From contig MKSY01000019.1 in the NCBI GenBank assembly GCA_001897475.1, positions 1-36,846 of the forward strand: a DNA stretch of 36,846 nucleotides, written 5' to 3'. The translations under genes and the position numbers were made by a program. Within the stretch, counting starts at the first letter, position 1; each line of letters opens with the position of its first letter. Positions 15,392 through 24,665 of the stretch are shown piece by piece. The stretch is from Alphaproteobacteria bacterium 43-37. Lineage in GTDB: Bacteria > Pseudomonadota > Alphaproteobacteria > 43-37. Below the pieces are notes generated by a model. It worked only from the letters and a program-made list of their open reading frames with translations, did not search any database and had not been told where the DNA came from.

Positions 15392-16495
15392 CTAAATACC
15401 TCGGACTACCCTATCACGATTTTGATCAACCGCAAAAATAAGCCCAAAACCAATCATAAGAGTGAGCAAGGATGTCCCCCCATAGGTGATAAATGGGAGC
15501 GGGACACCAACAACTGGAACAAGCCCCATCACCATAGCCATATTTATAAACACATACAAAAACAGCGTCATTACCATGCCCGTTGCTAATAAACGCCCAA
15601 AGCGGTTACGGTTAAATGCAGCGACTCTTAGCCCATATATAATGAGTGTAATATAGCAAATGATTAGGAAAATCCCCCCTAACATCCCCCACTCCTCACA
15701 GAGCATAGTAAAAATAAAATCTGTTTGCTTAGCGGGTAAAAAATTTAGATGGCTTTGACTGCCTTTTAGATACCCCTTGCCGAATAATCCGCCAGCCCCC
15801 AAAGCAATTTTTGATTGCAGGATCTGATAGCCAGTATTGAGGGGATCATGTTCTGGGTTGAGAAAATTAAGAACACGATCCCTTTGGTATTGGTGAAGGA
15901 AATGCCACATAATAGGAATAAACGCGATCAGCAAAGCCCCACCGCCGATAAAATAATAAAGACTGACACCAGCAATAAAAAATAACGCCACGCCAAGGCT
16001 AAACAAGATAATGGCTGTTCCTAGATCAGGCTGCTTCATTACAAGAGCCACTGGAGCAATGACCATCATCAATGGAATAACAAGCGTTCGAATACGCGAT
16101 AATTCCTCAGTTTGAGTTTGATGAAAGAACCGTGCTAAAGCCAAAACCAAGGCTACCTTCATAACCTCAGATGGTTGAAGATGAAAAAAATACAAATCAA
16201 TCCATCGTTGCGCCCCCATGCCGATCAGACCGATACCTTCAACAATGATGAGCAATAAAAATGCCATAATATATATTATGTAGGAATAGTGTAGCCACCG
16301 ACGAATATCTGACTGCGCCACAATGAGCATTAAGATCAAGGCAAATCCGAATCTTAAACTTTGTTTATTGGCCCATGGATAGAAGCTGCCATTGCCCGCT
16401 GAATACAGCATAAGGATGCCAATCACCCCTATTAAACAAAGGATGCCAATCATTGGCCATGGAAGAAGCCTCAATCGATTCAAAAAGCCATTCAT
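15392..16495 (-). CDS. rodA: Rod shape-determining protein RodA (SEDS peptidoglycan glycosyltransferase)
   Basis: A 367-residue SEDS-family membrane protein that polymerises glycan strands with PBP2 during cell elongation. Key family segments are LLYSAGNGSF-like IGILMLYSAGNGSFYPWA, GMGAQRWIDLYFFHLQPSE (the Q-x-W and QPSE region), KQPDLGTAIILF, and the C-terminal VPVVGVPLPFITYGGTSLL. The longer frame from a TTG at 16555 adds 20 residues. The ATG at 16495, giving MNGFLNRLRLLPWPM, fits alphaproteobacterial RodA starts better. The partner gene mrdA (PBP2), often directly upstream, is not here. Upstream is the divergent mechanosensitive channel gene, 99 bp away. Confidence 0.94.
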   Translation of the reverse strand: MNGFLNRLRLLPWPMIGILCLIGVIGILMLYSAGNGSFYPWANKQSLRFGFALILMLIVAQSDIRRWLHYSYIIYIMAFLLLIIVEGIGLIGMGAQRWIDLYFFHLQPSEVMKVALVLALARFFHQTQTEELSRIRTLVIPLMMVIAPVALVMKQPDLGTAIILFSLGVALFFIAGVSLYYFIGGGALLIAFIPIMWHFLHQYQRDRVLNFLNPEHDPLNTGYQILQSKIALGAGGLFGKGYLKGSQSHLNFLPAKQTDFIFTMLCEEWGMLGGIFLIICYITLIIYGLRVAAFNRNRFGRLLATGMVMTLFLYVFINMAMVMGLVPVVGVPLPFITYGGTSLLTLMIGFGLIFAVDQNRDRVVRGI

Positions 16496-16594
16496 TGGCG
16501 TTTGACCCTTTTCGCAAAACGCTATTACTCTTGATGGGTTTGCTTTGCCTGTCAAGAAAAGTTATGTCAAAATGCTCTTAAGGAGTACATCTAT

Positions 16595-18730
16595 ATGAAT
16601 AAAATTATTATCCTATTTTTGATGCTTACAGTCCAGCCTTGCTGGGCTCATGAAAGCACCGAACCCCCGGCCTCTTCCTCTGAAACAGCTCCTACCCAAT
16701 TAGAAGCCGTACAAAATGAGGTTCAACTCCTTCGCAAAGAGGTAGCAGCATTAACACGAGCTATTGTCAAAAACACTCAAACCACCACAGCTTCCCTCCC
16801 AACGCAAACAGCTACCAAAACCAACACGTCTGACCTAAATAATATCGATAGCGCTATTACCACGCGCAGCCTTAATGCCATTTCTCATACAGTAGAAACC
16901 ATCCGAAAATATGCATTGCAAGCAGTTGACGGCGTTATCTTGATTCAAAACATGATCACCACAACGGCCCATAAGCTCCAAAACCCACAAGATTTATTAA
17001 TTTATGCCCAGCCCTTGTCGCTGATTTTGTTGATTGTTGGTATTGGTTTTTTCATAGCCAAAGCTTCGGCGACATTTTTGGAAAAATTCACTCACCACTT
17101 TACAGAAGGTGTGGGACATACATTTTTAAAATTTGGTCTCACAACTTTGCCCACACTCATTCATTTTGGGTTTTTCTATTTTGCCATTAGCATTATCCCC
17201 ATACAAGATGGGCTTCGGGTACCATTTGTCACTATTGGGATGCTCTTTTTTGCGCTTAGATCTCTCAAGCTTATAAATCATGGGCTTATTAACCCTCTTT
17301 TTAAAGCTTACAACATAAATATTAAGGCTAAGCCGTTAGTTTTTTTTAGACGCCTCTTAAATGCAACGCTGATTGTTTTTGCCATCAATCTTTCTTTGCA
17401 AGCCTTAATTGATGTTTTTTCATTCCCTCCATCACTAAAGTCAACAACCAATATCCTTTCTGGCTTGATCGTCCTTGTCGTTTTTGTGCGCAACCTTCTC
17501 GAAGTCAGGCAAGCGGTCAGCAATTGGATTGATTCAGATGAAGAGCTATCATCGCCTATCATGCAATCCATTCAAAAGCTTCTGAAACCCATCTCTCCCA
17601 TTTGGCATCACATTATCCTAATCTTATTCATTGGCAATGGTCTTATCTTCTTTAATGATAATTGGCAATTAGCTTTGATGAAGGGCGCCCTTTCCTTTAT
17701 TCTTCTCATGGCAAATGTATTCGTTATCCAAAAAAGACTTTCCTTCGCTACCCCACTTAAACGCTTTGCGGCCAAAGGACACTTCGACAAACTTAGCCTG
17801 GCCGTTGATAACCAAAAGAATGCGCTATTTTATCTCACCACAGCCATTTCTTTACTGCTTTCTCTTTCATTAATTTATGAAATCTGGCGCCCCGGAGCCC
17901 TGCTAACTCTTTTGTCTACACCCACATTTGTAACGATTTTTTCTAAAGTTATCATCTTGAGTTTTATTTTTGCTATGGCATCAGGAATAAACAATCTGGG
18001 CAAAAAAATTGTCAACCGCTTTGTTGAACGACAGGATCAATATAATAGTCAGCGCCTTAAATCTCTTGGAGAAATTTTCAAACATTTTTGGCGATACATC
18101 ATTTTCTTACCCGCATTGCTTTTGGCGTTATCTGAACTTGGGTTCAATGTAACACCAATTATCGCCAGCATCAGCGTTGCTAGCCTTGGGTTAGGCCTTG
18201 CGTCACAACATATTTTCAAAGACCTTTTCACTGGGCTGTTCATTGTACTGGAAGACACACTTGCCATTGGGGATATTGTAGAAATTGGCGGCAAACAAGG
18301 CAAAATTGAAGAACTAACCTTACGGATGGTGAGACTTCGTAGTGACGATGGAACTGTACACACCATTCCTTTTGGAACCATTATCTCAATCTCAAATCTT
18401 TCGAAAGATTATGCTTACGCAATCATAAATTTTGAAACCAAATACACGGAAGACCTGGATAGACTAAGCCAAAAAATCCAAGGTATTTACAATGATTTCT
18501 CACATGACAAACAAACAAAGCATTTTATCAAAGGCCCTATAGAGATTCGTGGTGTCAATGGTTTTGGGGCACACGGTATTGAGTTCCAATTACGACTTAA
18601 AACCCCACCTGGGCAACAATTTATCGCTAAGAGAGCTTTTATGAATTTCCTAACAAAATCACTCGGCGATTTTCACGCGGTGCCAGAGCAGATTATTTAT
18701 TCGGCATCAAAAAAAATTAAAGAGGTTTAA
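16595..18730 (+). CDS. MscS-family mechanosensitive ion channel, large form
   Basis: 711 residues. A signal peptide (KIIILFLMLTVQPCWA, cut before HES) is followed by a periplasmic coiled-coil segment (QLEAVQNEVQLLRKEVAALT) and a run of about ten hydrophobic helices. The conserved MscS core lies at about residues 505-610: the pore helix ASISVASLGLGLASQHIF followed by KDLFTGLFIVLED, then the beta domain GDIVEIGGKQGKIEELTLR. The cytoplasmic alpha/beta domain ends the protein. The domain order resembles larger MscS relatives such as MscK or YbdG-like channels, which release solutes on osmotic downshock. AAGGAG lies nine bases before the ATG. Its last 14 bases overlap the convergent HIT gene. Confidence 0.9.
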   Translation: MNKIIILFLMLTVQPCWAHESTEPPASSSETAPTQLEAVQNEVQLLRKEVAALTRAIVKNTQTTTASLPTQTATKTNTSDLNNIDSAITTRSLNAISHTVETIRKYALQAVDGVILIQNMITTTAHKLQNPQDLLIYAQPLSLILLIVGIGFFIAKASATFLEKFTHHFTEGVGHTFLKFGLTTLPTLIHFGFFYFAISIIPIQDGLRVPFVTIGMLFFALRSLKLINHGLINPLFKAYNINIKAKPLVFFRRLLNATLIVFAINLSLQALIDVFSFPPSLKSTTNILSGLIVLVVFVRNLLEVRQAVSNWIDSDEELSSPIMQSIQKLLKPISPIWHHIILILFIGNGLIFFNDNWQLALMKGALSFILLMANVFVIQKRLSFATPLKRFAAKGHFDKLSLAVDNQKNALFYLTTAISLLLSLSLIYEIWRPGALLTLLSTPTFVTIFSKVIILSFIFAMASGINNLGKKIVNRFVERQDQYNSQRLKSLGEIFKHFWRYIIFLPALLLALSELGFNVTPIIASISVASLGLGLASQHIFKDLFTGLFIVLEDTLAIGDIVEIGGKQGKIEELTLRMVRLRSDDGTVHTIPFGTIISISNLSKDYAYAIINFETKYTEDLDRLSQKIQGIYNDFSHDKQTKHFIKGPIEIRGVNGFGAHGIEFQLRLKTPPGQQFIAKRAFMNFLTKSLGDFHAVPEQIIYSASKKIKEV

Positions 18731-19127
18731 AGAGGAGCTTCTTCAAAAGATTGATCTTGTCTTCCACAATTTTTAGGTCATATGGCTGACGCTCGCCAAA
18801 ACCCCAAACAGGTTGTGGCCATAAGCAATCATCTCTTCTGCGGCCCACCACATGTATATGACACTGCGGAACAATATTTCCAATGGAGGCAATGTTCATT
18901 TTATCAATGCTCCAAACTTTTTTCATCACCTGCGCGCACCTGGCGACATCTTCAATAGCACCCTGCCTATCAGCATATGGCAACTCATCCATATCAATGC
19001 ACCCTAATATATCTGGGACAAGGATAAGCCATGGGAAGCGGTGATCATCTCTCAGTAGAACATGGCAAGTTCCCAGCTTTCCAAGAAGGAAACTTTCTTC
19101 ATTCAGTTTTTGGCTAATATCAACCAT
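18717..19127 (-). CDS. HIT-domain protein (probable nucleotide phosphohydrolase)
   Basis: 136 residues. The histidine triad region reads IVPQCHIHVVGRRRDD. Aligned with the usual H-x-H-x-H-x-x, the first His is Gln, while the catalytic middle His and the third His are kept. A Gln there is common in the bacterial COG0537-type HIT group, so activity is likely retained. The following CLWPQPVWGFG is also typical of that group. HIT enzymes cleave the phosphate bond of dinucleoside polyphosphates or AMP conjugates; the substrate is unknown here. It ends inside the 3-prime end of the MscS gene and is divergent from the winged-helix regulator. Confidence 0.88.
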   Translation of the reverse strand: MVDISQKLNEESFLLGKLGTCHVLLRDDHRFPWLILVPDILGCIDMDELPYADRQGAIEDVARCAQVMKKVWSIDKMNIASIGNIVPQCHIHVVGRRRDDCLWPQPVWGFGERQPYDLKIVEDKINLLKKLLFKPL

Positions 19128-19210
19128 GGCATCATCTCGAAAAAAGGAGGGAACATTTTTGTTTACGTCACTCCCTTAACTTTAATCCTGCTTAATGATA
19201 ATGTCCATAT

Positions 19211-19837
19211 ATGACTGCTATTTGTTTATTCACTAACCAATCATTTTTAGCCTCAAGTCTTGAGGAAGTGCTTGACCAATTTTCCTCTATCTATTTAAAA
19301 ATCAATCCTGAAATAGCTGAAGGAGATGTCATTTTATATGCCAATGATCAGTTGATTCCCATCGACTCTTCATTCAACCCAAAAAATTTACCTGTTATAT
19401 ATTTGGGGCAAGGCCCCGAAGGATCCGATTTTCTTCCTCTTCCCCTCGATATAAATGATCTTTTAAATCGTGTACAAAAAGAAAAAAACAGCTTCTCCAG
19501 CGCCAAACAATGGGCCCTTGACTCCATACATTACTATCCACGACAAAAAACCCTAAGTCACAATGAAACAAAAATTTTTCTCACAGACAGTGAAGTGGAT
19601 ATCCTCAATCATCTTTGCGAAAATCCCGATGGAAGCACACGACAAATGCTGCAAACATCATGCTTAAAGTATGCCTCACAAGCACAAACTCACGCTATTG
19701 AAACGCATCTTTATCGGTTGCGCAAAAAATTAACTATGCTAACTGGTGAAGATTGGATTATTTTTAATGACTCATCTGGCTATCGCCTAAAGACAAAACC
19801 TCATCCACTATCGGTTGCTGGGGATCTTCAAAATTAG
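19211..19837 (+). CDS. Winged-helix DNA-binding protein with receiver-like domain lacking phosphorylation residues
   Basis: 208 residues. Residues 100-194 form an OmpR/PhoB-type winged helix: IFLTDSEVDILNHL, then THAIETHLYRLRKKL (recognition helix) and the wing IIFNDSSGYRLK. Residues 1-90 have the length and outline of a receiver domain, ending in FLPLPLDINDLLNRVQ. The usual KPF has become LPL, so the conserved Lys is gone, and the expected acidic pair after strand 1 is FTNQ. It is probably a phosphorylation-independent regulator. Targets are unknown. The last 74 bases overlap the convergent lolA gene. Confidence 0.8.
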   Translation: MTAICLFTNQSFLASSLEEVLDQFSSIYLKINPEIAEGDVILYANDQLIPIDSSFNPKNLPVIYLGQGPEGSDFLPLPLDINDLLNRVQKEKNSFSSAKQWALDSIHYYPRQKTLSHNETKIFLTDSEVDILNHLCENPDGSTRQMLQTSCLKYASQAQTHAIETHLYRLRKKLTMLTGEDWIIFNDSSGYRLKTKPHPLSVAGDLQN

Positions 19838-20456
19838 GGTCAAAAAGCTGTGGGTTAATAATCACATTTTCTTTTGCACTCTGAATGGTGATCGTTGTTT
19901 CAAGATCTTGCGCATCTTTGATAATCCACTTTACCAAACGGATGGGGTTATCTTTAAAAACAAATGTCAACATTCCATCTTCAGAATCTTTTGCCTTCTT
20001 CAAGCCAATAAATGTTAATTGGTCTTTGCTTTCTGCCCGAACTACTTGAACCCCCTTTGAGAAAGAAATCGTCTCCTGAAGAAAAAAACCTGCAGGAGTT
20101 GCATCAAAGCTATATAATTGTGTCTCTTTCAACTCCTTATCGAAATGAATCATACGGCTTCCATCTGCAACCAAACGTAAGGGCAATGTTTGGCGCCCTG
20201 CTTTTGTTTTGGCATATTCAATGCGCATGTAACTTGGTCTAACAAGATACAAGCGACCTTGAAAAGATTGCCCATTTGGATCCACTTGAACAAAGTCTGC
20301 TTCCAAGCTTTTCAGGGCACTCATATAGTTTTCATAAGGCTTAATGTCTATGGTTGGATTAGCCTGTATATCAGGAGAGAACATAAAGCAAATAAGTGCA
20401 AGAACAAGAAACATAACCTTATTGTATTGAGTATTGTGCATCCTAACGCTCACCAT
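19764..20456 (-). CDS. lolA: LolA-like outer-membrane lipoprotein carrier
   Basis: 230 residues with a signal peptide (VMFLVLALICFMFSPDIQA, cut before NPT). The mature protein follows the LolA plan, an open beta-barrel that carries lipoproteins across the periplasm: MSALKSLEADFVQVDPNGQ, then GRLYLVRPSYMRIEY (R-P-x-x-x-R-x-E-Y), a variable middle, and FKDNPIRLVKWIIKDAQ. The C-terminal tail after FDPNFEDP is longer than usual and lies over the winged-helix gene. It is 42 bp downstream of ftsK on the same strand, so the two are likely cotranscribed; an ftsK-lolA pair is common in Alphaproteobacteria. The ATG at 20456 is used; a second ATG lies five codons later. Confidence 0.9.
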   Translation of the reverse strand: MVSVRMHNTQYNKVMFLVLALICFMFSPDIQANPTIDIKPYENYMSALKSLEADFVQVDPNGQSFQGRLYLVRPSYMRIEYAKTKAGRQTLPLRLVADGSRMIHFDKELKETQLYSFDATPAGFFLQETISFSKGVQVVRAESKDQLTFIGLKKAKDSEDGMLTFVFKDNPIRLVKWIIKDAQDLETTITIQSAKENVIINPQLFDPNFEDPQQPIVDEVLSLGDSQMSH

Positions 20457-20498
20457 TGTTGCCCAATCCTAGTCATTCTTAATCCTAACATTTGGCCT

Positions 20499-22826
20499 TT
20501 ATCTTTCTTCATCATAAACTCTTGCCAAAATTTCTCGTCTACCAACATTGTTGGCAGGCCCAACAATTCCTTGAGCCTCCATTTGATCCATTATCCTGGC
20601 AGCTCGATTATATCCAATTTGGAAGTAACGCTGGATGAAGCTTGTGGATGCTTTTTTCTCACGGCAAATTAACTCCACAGCCTCATCAAACAATGGGTCT
20701 AATTCAGAACGCTCTCGCCCATTACCTGAAGCCACATCGCCATCATTATCTTCAGCGGTTATGTCAATTTGCTCCTGGGCAGGCGCCATTGATTTCAAAG
20801 TATTCACAACCATTTCAACTTCTTTATCACTCACAAAGGGACCATGAACACGCATGACTCTGCCTGCAGAAGCCATATAAAGCATATCACCTTGACCCAA
20901 TAACTGCTCGGCCCCTTGTTCACCCAAAATAGTTCGGCTATCAATTTTGGATGTCACCTGAAAGCTAATTCGGCATGGAAAGTTTGCCTTGATTGTACCC
21001 GTTATCACATCCACAGATGGCCGTTGGGTTGCCATGATAAGATGGATTCCAGCAGCTCGAGCCATTTGTGCCAGCCTTTGAACTGCCGCTTCAATATCTT
21101 TACCAGCCACCAACATCAAATCCGCCATTTCATCCACAACCACAACAATGTAGGGCAACTCCGTCAGATCAAGTGGTTGGTTTTCAATAATGGGTTTGCC
21201 AGACTCTGGATCGAATCCTGTTTGCACTCGCCGCGTCAAAACAGATCCTGACTCCTTCGCTTCTTTAAGCTTTTGATTGTAACCTTCAATATTCCGCACA
21301 CCAAGATTCGACATGGCTCGATAGCGATCTTCCATTTCTCGAACCACCCATTTGAGAGCGACAACGGCTTTCTTCGGATCGGTCACAACGGGAGCCAAAA
21401 GATGTGGGATGCCATCGTAAATGGATAACTCCAACATTTTAGGGTCAACCATAATAAAGCGACATCTTTCTGGTGGAAGACGAAAGAGTAACGATAGGAT
21501 CATTGTATTCACAGCAACAGACTTACCGGACCCTGTTGTTCCTGCCAGCAACAAATGTGGCATCTTAGCTAAATCCGCTACAATTGGCGTACCACCAATA
21601 TCCTTCCCCAAAGCTAATGCAAGGGCAGCCTTTGTTTGATCATAGGCTGGCGAAGACAATAATTCCCGCAAATACACCGTTTGCCGATCCACATTTGGTA
21701 GCTCAATGCCAATAACATTCCGCCCTGGAACAATGGCAACACGTGCTGAGATAGCACACATCGAACGCGCAATGTCATCGGCTAATCCAATTACCCGGGA
21801 TGATTTCGTCCCCGCTGAAGGCTCAAGCTCAAACAAGGTAACCACGGGACCAGGCCTAACTTGAACAATCTGCCCCTTAATACCAAACTCATCCAGCACA
21901 CTTTCCAATTGCTGAGCTTGGGCCTGTAATTCAGAGTGTTCAATCGTAATGGGTTTGTCACTGGAAGGCAATTGCAGCAAGGAAAGAGGCGGGAGCAAGC
22001 CTTTAGCTTCCATAGTGTGAATGTTTTTTACACTTCTTTTAGCCGTTTTTTCCTGCTCAACAACATCTGTCTCTTTAGCAATAGATTCGAAAAGGGGTAA
22101 TGGACGCTTAAGGATTGAAATGGGGCTTTTAGCCACGTGTTTTTCAGCCGTAGCTTTCAATTCTGGCGGGACCTTAGCTTTAGGCATAGATAAATAAGGT
22201 CTATCATTACCGATATTCGGCTCTTCTTTTTCCATATCATCAGGAAAAACTTTTGGCTGGGATATTTTCGACTTATTTAAATGTTCCCTGACCTTTTTGA
22301 TAACCATAACTGCAAACAAAATAACAAATGGGACAAACGAAAGAATCTGAAGAAGTGCCAAAGGAATCCCGGTTAAATTATGAAGCCCCTGAGTCAACAA
22401 ATAGCCAGCAATCCCACCAAATGTGTTTGAGAACTGCCAAGTTAAATTGGATTGGATCAGCGCAAACACGCAGGAAGTCATAAGCATTAACCCGAATGTT
22501 TGCAATATGAGCGATAAAATACTTGGCACTTCACGGTGTCGGAATAAACCAAGCCCATACCGAGCCAAGTTTAATGGCAACAGAAAAGCTCCCAACCCAA
22601 ACCACTGCAGTATTATATCAGCAAACAAAGCACCTGGCATTCCTAGAAAATTTCTCGCTGAAGCCGAAACGGCAGTATTCAAAGATGGATCAAAAGGATC
22701 ATATGAACACAAAGCAGCAAGAAGAATGAGCCCCGTTGATAATACCATCATTCCAAGGAATTCGTTCGTCCGGCGACGGATAAAGGTCGTTGTCCCCGTC
22801 GAAATAAGATTAAGCTTTGGTTTCAT
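20499..22826 (-). CDS. ftsK: DNA translocase FtsK
   Basis: 775 residues from the ATG at 22826; a TTG twelve bases upstream is less likely. FtsK pumps chromosome ends across the closing septum and activates XerCD at dif. The N-terminal part has four hydrophobic segments (about 25-180). A short charged linker follows (180-295), much shorter than in E. coli. The motor then shows Walker A GTTGSGKSV (about 429-437), Walker B IVVVVDEMADLM (about 560-571), and RMARAAGIHLI-like QMARAAGIHLIMATQRPS. The C-terminal gamma winged helix (about 709-775: KKASTSFIQRYFQIGYNRAA) reads KOPS sequences. Every part is present, so it should be functional. A CtrA-type site lies 108 bp upstream. Confidence 0.96.
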   Translation of the reverse strand: MKPKLNLISTGTTTFIRRRTNEFLGMMVLSTGLILLAALCSYDPFDPSLNTAVSASARNFLGMPGALFADIILQWFGLGAFLLPLNLARYGLGLFRHREVPSILSLILQTFGLMLMTSCVFALIQSNLTWQFSNTFGGIAGYLLTQGLHNLTGIPLALLQILSFVPFVILFAVMVIKKVREHLNKSKISQPKVFPDDMEKEEPNIGNDRPYLSMPKAKVPPELKATAEKHVAKSPISILKRPLPLFESIAKETDVVEQEKTAKRSVKNIHTMEAKGLLPPLSLLQLPSSDKPITIEHSELQAQAQQLESVLDEFGIKGQIVQVRPGPVVTLFELEPSAGTKSSRVIGLADDIARSMCAISARVAIVPGRNVIGIELPNVDRQTVYLRELLSSPAYDQTKAALALALGKDIGGTPIVADLAKMPHLLLAGTTGSGKSVAVNTMILSLLFRLPPERCRFIMVDPKMLELSIYDGIPHLLAPVVTDPKKAVVALKWVVREMEDRYRAMSNLGVRNIEGYNQKLKEAKESGSVLTRRVQTGFDPESGKPIIENQPLDLTELPYIVVVVDEMADLMLVAGKDIEAAVQRLAQMARAAGIHLIMATQRPSVDVITGTIKANFPCRISFQVTSKIDSRTILGEQGAEQLLGQGDMLYMASAGRVMRVHGPFVSDKEVEMVVNTLKSMAPAQEQIDITAEDNDGDVASGNGRERSELDPLFDEAVELICREKKASTSFIQRYFQIGYNRAARIMDQMEAQGIVGPANNVGRREILARVYDEER

Positions 22827-22933
22827 GACCCAACACAATACTATCTAAAAGCAACATTTCATTCACTTTAATGAAAAGTCAGGTCAAATGGAATGCCTTT
22901 TTCAGCCTAGATAAAGACTTTTTTTACGCATTT

Positions 22934-22948
22934 TTAACAACTTGTTAA
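22934..22948. promoter_or_regulatory. CtrA-type site TTAA-N7-TTAA between ftsK and a small membrane protein gene
   Basis: TTAACAACTTGTTAA matches the CtrA full-site consensus exactly and is nearly palindromic. It lies in a 193-bp divergent gap, 108 bp upstream of ftsK and 72 bp upstream of the 41-residue gene. In Caulobacter, CtrA controls many division genes. Here the match is suggestive only. Confidence 0.45.
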
Positions 22949-23019
22949 TTTTTTACTCATAAATTTTACATGTAATTCCATGATCATATGTGCAAGCTTG
23001 TAATCAAAGGAGAAGAGTG

Positions 23020-23145
23020 ATGGGTAGCCAATCACCAAGCAAAACCGATGCCATCGTTTTCTTTATCTTTTTTGCGTTACTCTTTGTTGCCCTAGGCGTT
23101 GCCCCTAGCCCAGACGCCTTTTACTACCTTGAAGATATAGAGTAA
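23020..23145 (+). CDS. 41-residue single-span membrane protein
   Basis: A small gene with a strong ribosome-binding site (AAAGGAGA, eight bases before ATG) in an intergenic gap. The product begins MGSQSPSKTDAIVFF, has one membrane span (about residues 12-29: AIVFFIFFALLFVALGVA) and ends in a short acidic tail (FYYLEDIE). With a polar N-terminus and acidic C-terminus it resembles small inner-membrane proteins such as accessory subunits of respiratory or division complexes, but I do not recognise a family. It is divergent from ftsK and its stop is one base from the convergent gpt stop. The ribosome-binding site and hydrophobic core make it more than a random frame. Confidence 0.62.
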   Translation: MGSQSPSKTDAIVFFIFFALLFVALGVAPSPDAFYYLEDIE

Positions 23146-23146
23146 G

Positions 23147-23593
23147 TTAGTCAACTTCCCAGGGGAAAACGATCCACGTATCCTGGCTTACCTCTGTGAC
23201 AAACGTATCCGTAAATGGCTTGCCGTCTGGCTTGGCGTAAACAGTGGCAATATGAGCCTGAGGCAACATTTGGCGAATGACTTTAGCCGTTGTCCCTGTA
23301 TCAACTAAATCGTCTACGACAAGCATACCCTCACCCGTCCCGTTGACACGCTTAAGGATCTCCATGGCACCTTGATGCTCCGTTTCATCGTCATAGCTAG
23401 CAAGCGAAACAACATCCACATTGCGTATGTTAAGCTCTCTTGAAACAATAGCCGCAGGAACCAACCCACCTCTGGCGACAGCAACAATCGTCCTCCACGG
23501 TTTTTGCGCGGTTAATCGCCATGCAAGAGCCTGGCTGTCCCTGCGAAATTCATCCCAAGAAACAATAAAACGCTTAATTTTACTCTCTGTCAT
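23147..23593 (-). CDS. gpt: Xanthine(-guanine) phosphoribosyltransferase
   Basis: 148 residues. It transfers the phosphoribosyl group of PRPP to xanthine or guanine, giving XMP or GMP in purine salvage. The PRPP-binding loop is [16 protein letters not shown] (about residues 90-105), the standard type I phosphoribosyltransferase motif. [19 protein letters not shown] is the N-terminal family motif, and PDTWVVFPWE-like [10 protein letters not shown] at the C-terminus is typical of Gpt. Length matches the family. Salvage enzymes of this kind fit a bacterium that takes purines from a host, but free-living bacteria have them too. The ATG at 23593 starts the protein. Confidence 0.93.
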   Translation of the reverse strand: MTESKIKRFIVSWDEFRRDSQALAWRLTAQKPWRTIVAVARGGLVPAAIVSRELNIRNVDVVSLASYDDETEHQGAMEILKRVNGTGEGMLVVDDLVDTGTTAKVIRQMLPQAHIATVYAKPDGKPFTDTFVTEVSQDTWIVFPWEVD

Positions 23594-23738
23594 GCTCCCT
23601 CACCATTGATCCAAATATGATTTCAAACCTATACGTAAGACTCAAGAAAAACTCAACTGTTCTTTATTCCTTGATCCAGAATATTTATCTATAATAACCT
23701 AATATCAAACATACAAAAGCCATAAGGGGGAACTAAAA

Positions 23739-24518
23739 ATGGACACCAAGGTTGCACTCATCACCGGCTCAACCAGCGGCATTGGTTTAGGCATCGCAGA
23801 ACATTTAGCGTCTATGAAATGCTCCATTGCTTTTCATGGGCTCGGTGATCCTAACGCCATTCGGGAGCTTGTGGAAAGCATCCAAAACCGTTTTGGTGTA
23901 AAATGTCAATTTTTTGATGAAGACTTAAATAATCCTGAAAATGCTCATACATTAGTTGAGCAGACGGTTCAAACCTTTGGCAAGATTGATATTTTGGTCA
24001 ACAACGCCGGCATTCAACACGTTGCCCCCTTAGAAATTTTTCCACTTGGAGAATGGGAAAAGGTTCTAAACATCAACTTAACCAGCCCTTTTGTTCTAAT
24101 GCAAGCCGCCTTGATCCATATGAAACGCCAAAACAGCGGACGGATTATCAATATTGCCTCGGTGCATGGCCTGATTGCCTCAGCGCAAAAATCAGCCTAT
24201 GTCGCATCTAAGCATGGGATCATTGGGCTCACAAAAGTGGCCGCCCTAGAAACGGCACAAACCCCCATTACCTGCAATGCCATTTGCCCTGGCTGGGTCT
24301 TCACACCTCTGGTTGCTAAGCAAATTGAAGATCGCGCTAAAGCATCTGGCAAAACATTTGAGGAGGAAAAGCTAGCACTTCTGCTTGAAAAGCAACCCTC
24401 GGGCGAATTTGCCAGCGTAGAACAAATTGCCAGCCTGGTCGCTTACCTTTGCTCTGACGACGCAGGCCAAATCCGCGGCGCAGCCATCACTATGGACGGC
24501 GGCTGGACAGCGCAGTAA
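23739..24518 (+). CDS. bdhA: 3-hydroxybutyrate dehydrogenase (short-chain dehydrogenase)
   Basis: 259 residues of the short-chain dehydrogenase fold. The cofactor loop is TGSTSGIGLGIA (about 10-21), NNAG lies at about 88-91, and the catalytic residues are Ser141, Tyr154 and Lys158 in SVHGLIASAQKSAYVASKHG. The sequence ICPGWVFTPLVAKQIEDRA and the whole length match D-3-hydroxybutyrate dehydrogenase, which oxidises 3-hydroxybutyrate to acetoacetate with NAD and links to polyhydroxybutyrate use. A strong ribosome-binding site (AAGGGGG) lies eight bases upstream. It stands alone, with a LysR gene 147 bp downstream on the same strand. Other short-chain dehydrogenases cannot be excluded. Confidence 0.85.
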   Translation: MDTKVALITGSTSGIGLGIAEHLASMKCSIAFHGLGDPNAIRELVESIQNRFGVKCQFFDEDLNNPENAHTLVEQTVQTFGKIDILVNNAGIQHVAPLEIFPLGEWEKVLNINLTSPFVLMQAALIHMKRQNSGRIINIASVHGLIASAQKSAYVASKHGIIGLTKVAALETAQTPITCNAICPGWVFTPLVAKQIEDRAKASGKTFEEEKLALLLEKQPSGEFASVEQIASLVAYLCSDDAGQIRGAAITMDGGWTAQ

Positions 24519-24665
24519 AGCTCTTATGCCTCAATACTCCTGACATATCCACCAAATCCATACCTGATAATGCGCATGCCTTCTCACGCAGGAAAAACTA
24601 TGTTTAAAATCTTATTAGTTTTTTAGGTTTATTCTTTTTTGTAAAGAGCTTGCGAAGGATGCATT

